Part shown: one piece after another, positions 9,558-20,884 of the stretch
Layout: each line of letters starts with the position of its first letter
How positions within the stretch are numbered: the first letter of the stretch is position 1
Source of the DNA: Rhodobacteraceae bacterium KLH11
Lineage (GTDB): Bacteria; Pseudomonadota; Alphaproteobacteria; Rhodobacterales; Rhodobacteraceae
NCBI GenBank assembly: GCA_000158135.1
Contig: DS999531.1
Coordinates: forward strand, 576,775-640,774
DNA length: 64,000 nucleotides
Direction of reading: 5' to 3'
Made by a program: the position numbers and the translations under genes
The notes under the pieces: model-generated
The model's database searches: none
Seen by the model: only the letters and a program-made list of their open reading frames with translations
What the model was told of the DNA's origin: nothing

Positions 9558-10358
9558 ATGTCCTTTTCCATCGCGGGCAAAACCGCAATCGTCACCGGCG
9601 GTGCCAACGGTATCGGGCTCGCCATCGGGCGGCATTTCGCGGATGCGGGTGCCAATGTCATGTTTGCCGACATGGATGAAAAACGCCTGTCTGAAGAACT
9701 GGGCGCGCAGGCCGATGACAGCAACATCCGATATTTCGCAGGTGATCTGCGGGAAAAGCTGACCATCGCAAATTTGCTATCGGCCACGCTGGACGCGTTC
9801 GATCAGGTCGACATCCTGATAAACGGCGCCCGGCAGGTGATCCCTTCGGACCCGCTGGATGCGGATGACGATTCGGTGCGCATATTGCTGAACCAGAACC
9901 TGATGCCTGCACTCAAGCTTAGCCAGATGGTCGCAAAGCGGTTCATCAAACAGGCCAAGGATGATGACGAAAACCCGGCAGGCTCGATCATCAACCTGTC
10001 CTCGATCGCAGCGCGACGGACCCATCCCGATCTGATGGCCTATTCCGTCTCGACCGCCGCGCAGGATCAGATGACCCGGTCGCTGGCTGTTGCCCTTGCA
10101 CCCAACCGCATCCGCGTGAATTCGATCGCGCTGGGGTCGGTGATGAGCGCCTCGTTGCAATCCACCCTCAAGGAAAACCGTGACTTCCGCGAGGATATCG
10201 AAAAGCACACTCCGCTTGCCCGTATTGCCGCCCCGACCGAACTGGCCGAAACGGCGCAGTTCCTTGCCTCTGATGCGGCCGGGTTCATGACCGGGCAAAT
10301 CCTGACCATTGATGGCGGGCGCACCCTGCTTGACCCGGTTGCAGCCCCTGCACACTGA
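9558..10358 (+). CDS. SDR-family oxidoreductase with altered catalytic lysine
   Basis: 266 residues, Rossmann-fold short-chain dehydrogenase. The cofactor loop TGGANGIG (14-21), the strand NLSSIAA with the catalytic serine, and Tyr in AYSVST are present. In the usual YxxxK motif the lysine is replaced by threonine (TAT TCC GTC TCG ACC). The NNAG motif reads NGAR. The C-terminal part (RIRVNSIALGSV, MTGQILTIDGG) is typical. Either it uses a different proton relay or it is not an oxidoreductase. RBS AGGAGG precedes the ATG. The stop is five bases before hemF, so the two are likely cotranscribed. Confidence 0.85.
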   Translation: MSFSIAGKTAIVTGGANGIGLAIGRHFADAGANVMFADMDEKRLSEELGAQADDSNIRYFAGDLREKLTIANLLSATLDAFDQVDILINGARQVIPSDPLDADDDSVRILLNQNLMPALKLSQMVAKRFIKQAKDDDENPAGSIINLSSIAARRTHPDLMAYSVSTAAQDQMTRSLAVALAPNRIRVNSIALGSVMSASLQSTLKENRDFREDIEKHTPLARIAAPTELAETAQFLASDAAGFMTGQILTIDGGRTLLDPVAAPAH

Positions 10359-10363
10359 CGCCC

Positions 10364-11248
10364 ATGTTTGAGACCGAAAAAGCCACCGCATCCGCCTGGT
10401 TCCGCCAGTTGCGCGACGACATCGTCAACGCCTTTGAAGCGCTGGAAGACAGCCATGACACCGGCCCCTTCTCGGACGCCCAACCGGGTCGGTTCGAGGT
10501 CAAGGATACCAAACGCCGGTCCGACGACGGCTCGGACGCAGGCGGCGGGTTGATGTCGGTGATGCGCGGGGGCCGCGTGTTCGAAAAGGTGGGTGTCAAC
10601 GTCTCAACCGTTTACGGCACGTTGGGTGAGCGCGCGCAAAACGCGATGGCCGCGCGCAAGGGCATTGCGGGGATGAAGGATGATCCGCGGTTCTGGGCCT
10701 CGGGCATCTCGCTGGTGGCGCATATGCAGAACCCGCATGTGCCCGCCGTTCACATGAACACGCGAATGTTCTGGACACCGCATGCCTGGTGGTTCGGTGG
10801 CGGTTCTGACCTGAACCCCTGCATCGAATACGATGACGATACTGCCCATTTCCATGCCACCCAAAAGGCCCATCTGGATCCGCACGGGCCTGCACATTAC
10901 CCGCGCCTCAAGGACTGGGCGGATGAGTATTTCTATATCCCCCACCGCAAACGCGCGCGCGGTGTGGGGGGTATTTTCATGGATGACTATTGCACCGGAG
11001 ACTGGCAGGTCGATTTCGCGCTGACACAGGATATTGGCCGTGCCTTCCTGCCCGCCTTTGTGCCACTGGTGGAAAAGCGCCGCGTGCAGGGGTTTGATGA
11101 GACCGCCAAGAACACGCAACTGATCCATCGCGGGCTCTATGCCGAATACAATCTGGTCTACGACCGGGGCACCAAGTTCGGGCTGGAAACCGGGCATGAT
11201 CCAGACGCCGTATTGATGAGCCTGCCACCGCTGGCAAAATGGGTCTGA
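10364..11248 (+). CDS. hemF: Oxygen-dependent coproporphyrinogen III oxidase HemF
   Basis: 294 residues; converts coproporphyrinogen III to protoporphyrinogen IX using O2, in heme (and bacteriochlorophyll) synthesis. The family signature HMNTRMFW with WWFGGGSDLNP is intact (residues about 128-148), followed by the conserved EYFYIPHRKRARGVGGIFMDD and EYNLVYDRGTKFGLETG. Length agrees with the bacterial family (~300). ATG 10364 has no strong ribosome site and probably relies on coupling to the SDR gene just upstream. Confidence 0.96.
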   Translation: MFETEKATASAWFRQLRDDIVNAFEALEDSHDTGPFSDAQPGRFEVKDTKRRSDDGSDAGGGLMSVMRGGRVFEKVGVNVSTVYGTLGERAQNAMAARKGIAGMKDDPRFWASGISLVAHMQNPHVPAVHMNTRMFWTPHAWWFGGGSDLNPCIEYDDDTAHFHATQKAHLDPHGPAHYPRLKDWADEYFYIPHRKRARGVGGIFMDDYCTGDWQVDFALTQDIGRAFLPAFVPLVEKRRVQGFDETAKNTQLIHRGLYAEYNLVYDRGTKFGLETGHDPDAVLMSLPPLAKWV

Positions 11249-11251
11249 CGC

Positions 11252-11659
11252 TCAGAGCCCGAAATCGATGATATTGTCCCAGCAATACCCTTGTGCGGAT
11301 GCAGCGGACATATTGGCGCCAACCCGTTTCACCGTCACCGAGTAGCTTTCACTGGTGTCGCCCCCCTCGGGCGGGTTCAGTGAAAATTGCACAGTCCGGA
11401 TTCCGCGCTCATAGGCTTTCGAGATGTAAATCCGCTGGGTTGCCGATGTCCGCAAGGTCCGGATCGCGTAATCTCCGATCCCGCACCAATAGGCCACCGG
11501 GGCCGAGGTTCCGATCGCCGCCACTTCGAACGTGCCGTCCTTCAGCGGGGTGACGGTGGTTCGATATCCCAGACGCACCCCGACACCCGCCCCAACGGCC
11601 TGCGCCACGGCAGGTGCCAGCAGGATCGCGAACAGGCAGGCAGGTTTCCAAAATCGCAT
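11252..11659 (-). CDS. Exported hypothetical protein
   Basis: 135 residues from ATG 11659. A signal peptide is evident (residues 1-21, hydrophobic PACLFAILLAPAVAQA, cleavage near AQA). The mature part has two cysteines (in AYWCGIGD and QGYCWDN) that could form a disulfide, and a beta-rich pattern. No family recognised. Converges on hemF with a three-base gap and is divergent from the HlyC-like gene. Confidence 0.7.
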   Translation of the reverse strand: MRFWKPACLFAILLAPAVAQAVGAGVGVRLGYRTTVTPLKDGTFEVAAIGTSAPVAYWCGIGDYAIRTLRTSATQRIYISKAYERGIRTVQFSLNPPEGGDTSESYSVTVKRVGANMSAASAQGYCWDNIIDFGL

Positions 11660-11826
11660 GTTCAAATACCTTTCTGTGACCCCTGGCTACGCTTTAAAAA
11701 ATATCCGAACTCAAAGCCTAACCCATTCGCTTGCAAAAAACAGGCCTTTCCTGCATGCGGCGAAATCTCTTCCATTGCATTTGCCACTTGCTATGATTTG
11801 AGAAAGTGATCGTTTCAAGGTGACCT

Positions 11827-12339
11827 GTGCAAAAGTCGTTCCCTAAAGACTGGTTTGACCTTTCGCCTGAAAAATACGCCGATTTCGGCGCGTTATTCTA
11901 TTTGGCCGCCCTGACCAACGCGCATCGGGGGCGCACTCTGGCACAGGTTCTTTATGCGTTTGAGACACCCTTGCGGCTGGGCCAATATCATATTTTCCGG
12001 CAAAACGGCTTTCCCCGGGGTTTCGTGACCTTTGCAGGGCTCAGCGCCGAGGCCGAATATCGCTATGCGGTGCAAGAGCAGCCCCTGACGGATGCCGATT
12101 TCACCAGCGGCAACTCTTTCTGGATCATCGATATGGTCGCGCCTTTTGGCCAGACGCGCCAGATTGTTGACATGTTGAAGCGGGATATTCCCCATTCAAG
12201 GGTGCGCACCAATCGCCTGAACAGCGACCTGTCCATCAAGCGCATCGTCGAGTGGACCCGCGACGCCCAGAAACAGGTGCATATGCGCCTGTACCGCGAT
12301 GCGGAATTTGCCAGTTTGCTGGAGCAGGAAGACAGATGA
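11827..12339 (+). CDS. Toxin-activating lysine acyltransferase, HlyC family
   Basis: 170 residues from GTG 11827. HlyC-type enzymes move a fatty acyl group from acyl-ACP to internal lysines of RTX toxins in the cytoplasm. The catalytic His is in the segment NAHRGRTL (H33, matching H23 of HlyC), and the conserved Asp is in WIIDMVAPFG (D102, matching D92 of HlyC). The surrounding family blocks (LGQYHIFRQNGFPRGFVTFAGL and the C-terminal basic segment) are recognisable. Its stop overlaps the start of the next gene by ATGA, so its partner is likely the VCBS/Hint protein, although that protein lacks visible RTX repeats. Confidence 0.85.
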   Translation: MQKSFPKDWFDLSPEKYADFGALFYLAALTNAHRGRTLAQVLYAFETPLRLGQYHIFRQNGFPRGFVTFAGLSAEAEYRYAVQEQPLTDADFTSGNSFWIIDMVAPFGQTRQIVDMLKRDIPHSRVRTNRLNSDLSIKRIVEWTRDAQKQVHMRLYRDAEFASLLEQEDR

Positions 12340-13262
12340 CATCGGTTGTAACAATATCCGGAGACATCACCGGCGATGTAACCGGCCTGCCGCCGAATGT
12401 GGCAACGGGTGATCTTGATGTAACTGCAACATCAGATTTCGGAACGTTTGAGGGGGCCAGCTGGGAAATCTCCGACCCGCCGGATTTTGGCACGGCGTCC
12501 ATTGATCCTGCGACCGGAGAGTGGAGCTATACCGTCGACCCCGCCTTCTTCGATGACCTCGACAATGGCGAAATCGTGCCCGACTCGTTCGAGGTAACGG
12601 TGACGGCCGATTTTGCCAATGCGCTCTTTACCTTCACCGGCACGCAAACCCAGATCATCGACATCACCATCGAAGGGGTGTGCTTCACCGCCGGAACGCT
12701 GATCGAAACCGCCGATGGCCCACGAGCCATTGAGCATCTGCGTGTGAATGACGAGGTGCGCACTGCCGATCACGGGATGCAGCCCATCCGATGGATTGAA
12801 AGCAGCCGCTTGTCACCTGATCGATTGCGCGCAAATCCGGCGATGCGCCCCGTGCGCCTTGCTGCGGGTAGTCTGGGGCCGGGTATGCCCGCGCGTGATT
12901 TGCGGGTCTCGCAGCAGCACCGCATCCTGATCAAGGGCCCGAAGGTCGAGATGCTTTTTGGCACCGCCGAGGTGTTGATCGCCGCCAAGCATCTGTGTTC
13001 CTGGCCGGGGATCGAGATCGAGACAAATGATGCCCCTGTCGAATACCTGCACATCCTGCTTGACCGGCACGAGCTTCTGACCGCCGAAGGCGCGCTGGCC
13101 GAAAGCCTGTTTCTGGGCGAGGAAACCCTGCACACGCTATCATCCGACGCGCTGCAGGAACTGACCGAAATCTTCCCCGACCGCGCCATTGATCAGCGCC
13201 CCGGTTTCGGGCGTGCCGCTCGGCTGATCCTGCGCGAACATGAAGCGCGGGCGCTGGCCTAG
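12336..13262 (+). CDS. VCBS-like plus Hint-domain protein
   Basis: 308 residues. Residues 1-110 form a beta-sandwich with a VCBS/cadherin-like signature (FGTASIDPATGEWSYTVDPAFFDDLDNGE). Residues 113-280 form a Hint_2 domain: nucleophile Cys116 in VCFTAGTLIE, then QPIRWIE, then the QQHRIL block with His195. Hint domains cleave or transfer their own peptide chain as in inteins and hedgehog. No signal peptide and no GGxGxD repeats are seen; export, if any, would be by a C-terminal signal. Translationally coupled (ATGA) to the HlyC-like acyltransferase, which may acylate one of its few lysines. Domain family is confident, partnership is inferred. Confidence 0.85.
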   Translation: MTSVVTISGDITGDVTGLPPNVATGDLDVTATSDFGTFEGASWEISDPPDFGTASIDPATGEWSYTVDPAFFDDLDNGEIVPDSFEVTVTADFANALFTFTGTQTQIIDITIEGVCFTAGTLIETADGPRAIEHLRVNDEVRTADHGMQPIRWIESSRLSPDRLRANPAMRPVRLAAGSLGPGMPARDLRVSQQHRILIKGPKVEMLFGTAEVLIAAKHLCSWPGIEIETNDAPVEYLHILLDRHELLTAEGALAESLFLGEETLHTLSSDALQELTEIFPDRAIDQRPGFGRAARLILREHEARALA

Positions 13263-14368
13263 GCTTTGCCCTCGGGCCCGATCACCCACCCGCCAACATC
13301 CTGCGGTGCCAGCGCAACGGTCTTGATTACCGCATAACAGCGGCTTCCCTGCTGCAATCCCAATGCCGCGACCGAGCGCCGGGTCACGCGTGACAGCACA
13401 ACCCCAGCCGGAGTTTTTACCGATACAATAGCCCCCGGTCCCTCGCCCGCCCGGATCGCCTCGACCTGACCGGCCATCACGTTCAGGGCCGAAAGCGCCT
13501 CGGGCGGTTTGCTGGCCAACAGCACCTCCTGCGCGGGAATGCGAATGCGCAGCTCTTCCCCGATTTTGTGGGGTATTCCCGGCAGGAAAAGCCGTGTGCC
13601 CCCCGCATCCAACTCGGTCAGCCCATCCTCATGATGGGCTGCAACGCGAACCTGCAACACCGCGCCAACAGCGCGTACCCCGGCAGGGGCCACCGACGGG
13701 TCAGCCAGAACCTCAGAGGCCGGACCATGGCGCAGCACGCGCCCGTCCTGCAGCGCGACCACGGATGTGGCCAGCCGCGCAACCTCGGCCGCCGAATGGG
13801 TCACGTAGAGGATCGGAACCGAGACCTCATCTCGCAGACGCTCGAAATACGGCAGGATTTCCGCCTTGCGCGCGTCATCCAGCGCCGCCAGAGGTTCATC
13901 GGCCACAATCAGGCGCGGGCCGGCCAGCAGGGCACGGCCAATGGCCACCCGCTGTTTCTCGCCCCCCGACAGGGGCGCAGGTCGGCGATCCAGCAGATGG
14001 CCAATACCCAACATTTCGATAACGCGATCGGGGTTTTCACGCCGGGCATCGCGCGGCGCGAACCGGCGGCCATAGTTCAGATTCTGGCGCACGCTCAGAT
14101 GCGGAAAAAGGCGACCTTCCTGAAAGATATAACCCAGACGTCGCCGATGGGGTGGCAGCCACGTGCCCTGCCGGGTGTCGAACAGAACCCAGTCATCCAC
14201 GGCAACGCGCCCGGCCTCGGGCCGTAGCAACCCGGCCACCACGTTCGCTATCGTTGTCTTACCCGCCCCGGACCGGCCAAACAGAACCGTCACACCCGAG
14301 GGCGCATCGAATTCAATATCCAGCGCAAGCCCCGGCAGTTGATGTTGCAGACGAACGGACAGGCTCAT
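13259..14368 (-). CDS. modC: Molybdate ABC transporter ATPase ModC
   Basis: 369 residues; ATP-hydrolysing subunit of the molybdate importer ModABC. Walker A GRSGAGKT (about 31-38), signature LSGGEKQR, Walker B LIVADEP and the H-loop THS are present. The C-terminal ~130 residues contain TOBE/MOBE-type modules (LDAGGTRLFLPGIP...; ALNVMAGQVEAIR), the oxyanion-sensing regulatory domain. The start overlaps the end of modB by four bases. Its stop overlaps the end of the Hint gene on the other strand by four bases. Confidence 0.95.
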   Translation of the reverse strand: MSLSVRLQHQLPGLALDIEFDAPSGVTVLFGRSGAGKTTIANVVAGLLRPEAGRVAVDDWVLFDTRQGTWLPPHRRRLGYIFQEGRLFPHLSVRQNLNYGRRFAPRDARRENPDRVIEMLGIGHLLDRRPAPLSGGEKQRVAIGRALLAGPRLIVADEPLAALDDARKAEILPYFERLRDEVSVPILYVTHSAAEVARLATSVVALQDGRVLRHGPASEVLADPSVAPAGVRAVGAVLQVRVAAHHEDGLTELDAGGTRLFLPGIPHKIGEELRIRIPAQEVLLASKPPEALSALNVMAGQVEAIRAGEGPGAIVSVKTPAGVVLSRVTRRSVAALGLQQGSRCYAVIKTVALAPQDVGGWVIGPEGKA

Positions 14369-15057
14369 GACCCTGCCACCCGTCTGGCCACCCGGCGCCC
14401 GACATATTCCGACAACAGCAGCGCACCCATGGCGATGATGATCGAGATGACAACCAACCGCGTCGCCGCCGCCTCACCACCCGGCACCTGCAGGAAGGCA
14501 TAGACGGCTGATGGCAGGGTCTGCGTCTGGCCGGGGATGTTTGAGACAAAGGTAATCGTCGCCCCGAACTCTCCCATCGCCTTGGCAAAGGCAAGGATCG
14601 CGCCCGCGATGACGCCGGGCAGGATCATCGGCAATGTCACCGTTGCGAACACCAGCAGGCGCGAGGCCCCCAGCGTGGCGCCTGCTTGCTCCAGCTTGGG
14701 ATCCACGGCCTCGATCGATAACCGAATGGCGCGTACCATCAGCGGGAAAGCCATGATCCCGGCGGCCAACGCCGCACCGGTCCAGCGGAAGGCGAAGACA
14801 ATCCCAAGCTCGGACAAGGGTTTGCCCAGCGGGCCCTGTATGCCAAAGGCCAGCAACAGCAAATACCCGGTAACCACCGGTGGCAGGATCAGCGGCAAAT
14901 GCACCAGCCCATTCAGCACCTGCCGCCCCGGAAAGCGCCAGCGCGCCAGTGCATAGGCCACGAATATCCCGAAAGGCAGTGTGACCAGCGTCGCCCAGAA
15001 CGACACACGCAGCGACAGGCGCAGCGCCTCGATCTCTGCCGGTCCCAGCCAGCCCAT
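14365..15057 (-). CDS. modB: Molybdate ABC transporter permease ModB
   Basis: 230 residues with five to six membrane segments. The EAA loop that docks with ModC reads EQAGATLGASRLLVF (about residues 140-155). Length fits the family. It forms the homodimeric inner-membrane channel for molybdate and tungstate. Four bases separate it from modA and it overlaps modC. Confidence 0.95.
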   Translation of the reverse strand: MGWLGPAEIEALRLSLRVSFWATLVTLPFGIFVAYALARWRFPGRQVLNGLVHLPLILPPVVTGYLLLLAFGIQGPLGKPLSELGIVFAFRWTGAALAAGIMAFPLMVRAIRLSIEAVDPKLEQAGATLGASRLLVFATVTLPMILPGVIAGAILAFAKAMGEFGATITFVSNIPGQTQTLPSAVYAFLQVPGGEAAATRLVVISIIIAMGALLLSEYVGRRVARRVAGS

Positions 15058-15061
15058 GCTG

Positions 15062-15814
15062 TTACCTTTCCGGCAGGGAAAACCCCTGCCTCAGGAATTC
15101 CGCCCGCGCCGAGGCCGTTTGCAGATGGGCCAGAAACGCCCCGGCACCGGGTCTGGCAGAAATCGTCAGAGCTGCCGGATAGGTGATGGGCGGATGCAGG
15201 TCAGCCGGGATGGCACCGATAACTTCAACCCGATCCTCGGCTTTCGCGTCCGACCGGTAGACGATCCCCAGCGGGGCGGCCCCCGTCGCAACAAGCGCCA
15301 AAGCGGCCCGTACATTATCGGCCTGGGCGATCCGGCCCTGCACCTCATCCCACAAGCCCAAACCGCGCAGCGCGGCCTTACCGTATATCCCGGCGGGCAC
15401 CGCATCGACCAGCGCCATGGCCAGATAACCGCCATCCAGCCGGGTGGTCAGATCAAAGCCACGCCCGATCTCGGCGTGAGCGCTGCCCGGAGCACCAATC
15501 ACGACCAGCCCGTTGCTTAGCAAATCCACCCGCGAAGCGGCGTCGATCAAACCCTCCTGCTGCAGCACATCCATCCAGTCTTGATTGGCCGAAACAAACA
15601 GGTCCGCAGGAGCCCCCAGTTCTATCTGTCGTGCCAGCACGGAAGACGCCGCGTAAGATACGGTAACCTCATGACCGGTTTCTTCTTCAAAACCCGGCAC
15701 GATCGTATCAAGTGCGGTCTTCAGGCTGGCTGCAGCGAAGATCAGCACAGCCTCGGCCCGCGCCGGGGCTGCAAGCAGCGCGCAAAAGGCCAAAGCCGCA
15801 ATCAGGCAGCGCAT
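15062..15814 (-). CDS. modA: Molybdate-binding periplasmic protein ModA
   Basis: 250 residues from ATG 15814, chosen because a signal peptide follows at once (residues 1-21, ALAFCALLAAPARA). The mature protein starts AVLIFAAASLKTALD, the usual ModA entry, with ASSVLARQIELGAPADLFVSANQDWMD forming the oxyanion pocket. It captures molybdate for ModBC. The operon order modA-modB-modC is on the minus strand. No ModE-type operator or Moco riboswitch could be recognised upstream. Confidence 0.95.
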   Translation of the reverse strand: MRCLIAALAFCALLAAPARAEAVLIFAAASLKTALDTIVPGFEEETGHEVTVSYAASSVLARQIELGAPADLFVSANQDWMDVLQQEGLIDAASRVDLLSNGLVVIGAPGSAHAEIGRGFDLTTRLDGGYLAMALVDAVPAGIYGKAALRGLGLWDEVQGRIAQADNVRAALALVATGAAPLGIVYRSDAKAEDRVEVIGAIPADLHPPITYPAALTISARPGAGAFLAHLQTASARAEFLRQGFSLPER

Positions 15815-15974
15815 CTTGTGCCTCCGGTTCAGAGGGTTGCAGTTGTTCAGGGCATATCGGAGCCGACACAGGGCAGGCAAGGCCCTTTACCACCCCAAGG
15901 TCAGTATGCAGCCCGATCCCGACAGGCAATTCTGTCGCTATGGGGATTGATCCCGACCCGAATTCAGGCTGAAT

Positions 15975-17258
15975 GTGAGCCAACCAACGACAGGACCCGC
16001 TCACATGCTGCACCAGACCCCCGGCCTTATCGACGAAATCCGCGCCCGCTTTGCCCATGTCGATGCCTGCCCCTTTCAGGGTCCGCGTATCTTTTTCGAA
16101 AATGCGGGCGGTGCGCTGACGCTGAAATCTGTGGTCGAGACTTCGGCCAAATTTGCCGCCATCCCGGACAATCAGGGGCGCGATAACGCGGCCAGCCATG
16201 CGCTGGTAGACATCATCCAGCGGGCCAAGGCCGATTTGTCCGTGTTCATGAATGCTCCGGCAGGGCAGTTCTTTGTCGGCGAAAGTGGAACCGAGCTGCT
16301 GTTCCGCATGATCCGCACCGCGTGCGTGAATGCCCCCAAAGGCAGCAAGGTGATTGGCAGTTCCATCGAACACCCCGCCAGCCGCAGCGCCGCGCGCCGC
16401 TGGGCCGGGATCGCCGGGCTGGGCTATATCAATGTGCCCCATGACGATGCCACCGGGTTGGTGACGGCAGAGGCCTACGCAGCGATGATGACCCACGACG
16501 TCGCTGTCGCCACGATCCTGCATGCCTCTCCCGTAACGGGTATGGGCATGGACATCGCTGCAATTGCAAAAGCCATCCGCACTGTTGCCCCCGACTGCTT
16601 TATCATCGTCGATGGCATCCAGCACGCGGCGCATGGCCAGATGGATATCAACAGCTATGGCGTCGATGGGTATGCCATCTCGCCCTACAAAGTGTTCTCG
16701 CGCCATGGCTATGGCATTGCCTGGATATCGGACCGCCTGACCGCCCTGCCTCATGACCAGTTGATCGACGCCCCGGCCGAAGGCTGGGAATTCGGCACCC
16801 GCGATACCGGAGCCTACGCGACCATGTCCGACGTGATCGATTACTTCGACTGGCTGGGTGCACAGGTATCCGATGAAACGGACCGAGGCGACAGAATCCG
16901 AGCCGCCGGTCGCGCTATTCACGCATATGAAACCCACCTGACAAACGCCATGATCAACGGCACCGGCAACCTGCCCGGCCTGCGCGATATGGACCACATC
17001 TCTATCCTGGCCGGAGCCGACAACCCGGCACGCGAAGGGCTGGTATCGATCACTGTGCGCGATATGCCGTCGGCCGATGTGGTGACGCAACTGAACCAAC
17101 AAGGTATCCGCACCCATACCCGCAAAGCGGATCACTACAGCGGCAACGTGCTCGACCCGCTGGACCTGAGCGATTGCATCCGCATATCGCTATGTCACTA
17201 CAACACCGAACACGAGGTCGCACAGTTACTGGCTGCTTTGAAGGGCATGAAAGTATGA
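15975..17258 (+). CDS. Class V aminotransferase, cysteine desulfurase-like
   Basis: 427 residues, PLP-dependent fold type I. The cofactor Asp is in IIVDGIQHAAHG (D213) with His217, and the Schiff-base lysine is in AISPYKVFSRHG (K239). The family usual catalytic cysteine loop (SSGSAC) is not obvious, so it is more like kynureninase or isopenicillin epimerase-like members than IscS; SufS-like activity is uncertain. The start may be GTG 15975 or ATG 16005. Divergent from modA. Substrate unknown. Confidence 0.83.
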   Translation: MSQPTTGPAHMLHQTPGLIDEIRARFAHVDACPFQGPRIFFENAGGALTLKSVVETSAKFAAIPDNQGRDNAASHALVDIIQRAKADLSVFMNAPAGQFFVGESGTELLFRMIRTACVNAPKGSKVIGSSIEHPASRSAARRWAGIAGLGYINVPHDDATGLVTAEAYAAMMTHDVAVATILHASPVTGMGMDIAAIAKAIRTVAPDCFIIVDGIQHAAHGQMDINSYGVDGYAISPYKVFSRHGYGIAWISDRLTALPHDQLIDAPAEGWEFGTRDTGAYATMSDVIDYFDWLGAQVSDETDRGDRIRAAGRAIHAYETHLTNAMINGTGNLPGLRDMDHISILAGADNPAREGLVSITVRDMPSADVVTQLNQQGIRTHTRKADHYSGNVLDPLDLSDCIRISLCHYNTEHEVAQLLAALKGMKV

Positions 17259-17342
17259 TCCGTGGGTTGGCGCAATTTTTGCAAAAGAAATTGTGCCTGA
17301 CCTCTTGCACCCGTGCACAGGCTTGGCTACATGAGCCCTCAC

Positions 17343-17418
<76 letters not shown>

Positions 17419-17699
17419 TCCTTTCCCCACGATGTATCGGGGTCTCACGCGACTAGCTGCTTTTGCTGTGCTGCGCGTGAAACTGTGTCCGCTGCACTTA
17501 AACGGAAAAGATGTCTCCAACACAGGAGATATGGGCCGTGGCAACAATCGTAAATCGGCCTAGCGGAAAGTGGCAAGCGACGGTTCGGAAAGACGGGCAC
17601 TTTCGCATTCATGTCCTGATTGAAGCCATATGCATCATGCTAAACTTCGCTTTGTTGAAACCGTTTGACTGGAGCGACCCCGTTACCGAAGCTCTGAGC

Positions 17700-19886
<2,187 letters not shown>

Positions 19887-20038
19887 AGGGGGAGATTCCT
19901 TTCAGGCCTGATTTTGATCTGTTTTTGTTCTTGTTCAAGAGGCAATTCAAATCATCGCAATACCGGCATTTGCGGTCTTGTTCGTGAACCCGCCCTGACG
20001 CATAAACATCACCAGTCACATGAGTAGGGAGACGCCAC

Positions 20039-20350
20039 ATGCGCGCACGGATTTACCAGCCTGCCAGAAATGCGATGACATCGGGATTGGCCAAAACCCG
20101 GCATTGGGTTTTGGAATACGCCCCCGCATCGGCGCGCGAGGTTGATCCGCTGATGGGCTGGACCTCGTCTTCGGATACACAAACCCAGATACGCCTGAAA
20201 TTCGACACCAAGGAAGAAGCGCTGGATTATGCCAACGATCATGGGATCGAGGTTCAGGTAACTGAACCGCACCAGCGCAAACCCAACCTGCGCCCCCGTG
20301 GCTATGGCGAAAACTTCGCCACCGACCGGCGCGGCCCCTGGACACATTAA
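20039..20350 (+). CDS. NDUFS4-like accessory subunit of complex I
   Basis: 103 residues. Matches the ETC complex I conserved-region family (mitochondrial NDUFS4/AQDQ homologue): [16 protein letters not shown] at the start, then [17 protein letters not shown], and [15 protein letters not shown], the signature block. In alphaproteobacteria this is an accessory subunit on the NADH-dehydrogenase arm of complex I. It is encoded away from the nuo operon, as is common. ATG 20039 is preceded by GGGAG. Confidence 0.9.
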   Translation: MRARIYQPARNAMTSGLAKTRHWVLEYAPASAREVDPLMGWTSSSDTQTQIRLKFDTKEEALDYANDHGIEVQVTEPHQRKPNLRPRGYGENFATDRRGPWTH

Positions 20351-20827
20351 GTGATCGAGATCCGCCGGGCTGATCCGGGCAGCGAGAACATTCGCCCCAT
20401 CATCGACGCCCACCTCGTCCATAGCTGGGACGCGACTCCGCAAACATCAAATCACACTCTGGATGCCAAATCCCTGCGTGAACCCGGGATACGGTTCTGG
20501 GCGCTGTTCGAAGACGATGCGCCTCTGGGCTGCGGGGCGCTCAAAGCCCTGCCCGATGGCACGGCCGAGGTGAAATCGGTTCATATCCTCGCCGCCGCAC
20601 GCGGACGCGGGCTGGCACGGGTGTTGATGACCCATCTGGCCGATCTGGCGCGGACCGAGGGCATCTCGGCGCTGGTTCTGGAAACCGGCGCGGCCCATTT
20701 GCCGGAATATGACGCCGCGCGCAAACTTTATGAAGCGCTGGGATATGCGTATTGCGCTCCGATCTACGGCTACACAGAAGATCCCAACAGCGCCTTCATG
20801 CGATTGGATCTGACAACGGGCACGTAG
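20351..20827 (+). CDS. GNAT-family N-acetyltransferase
   Basis: 158 residues from GTG 20351, which follows the previous stop TAA directly. The acetyl-CoA loop is in ILAAARGRGLARVLMTHL (about residues 78-95), and the C-terminal block reads ARKLYEALGYAYCAPIYGY, where YCAP and acidic side chains resemble PanZ/RimI-like and putative phosphinothricin acetyltransferases. Substrate unknown. Probably cotranscribed with the NDUFS4-like gene. Confidence 0.88.
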   Translation: MIEIRRADPGSENIRPIIDAHLVHSWDATPQTSNHTLDAKSLREPGIRFWALFEDDAPLGCGALKALPDGTAEVKSVHILAAARGRGLARVLMTHLADLARTEGISALVLETGAAHLPEYDAARKLYEALGYAYCAPIYGYTEDPNSAFMRLDLTTGT

Positions 20828-20845
20828 GCCCTAGCTGCTGCGAAA

Positions 20846-20868
20846 AGACCCGCCATTTCGGCGGGTCT
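20846..20868. terminator. Bidirectional hairpin terminator
   Basis: AGACCCGCC at 20846-20854 pairs with GGCGGGTCT at 20860-20868 around a five-base loop. It sits between the convergent GNAT and clpB genes and is flanked by AAAA on the left and TCTCTTGG on the right, so it could stop both transcripts. Confidence 0.75.
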
Positions 20869-20884
20869 CTCTTGGCTTTACAGG

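Noticed and set aside
15815..15974. Moco riboswitch or ModE operator before modA
   Set aside because: No recognisable conserved elements in the 160-base divergent region.
15708..17135. 475-codon minus-strand frame
   Set aside because: Antisense of the class V aminotransferase, whose PLP motifs are intact on the plus strand.
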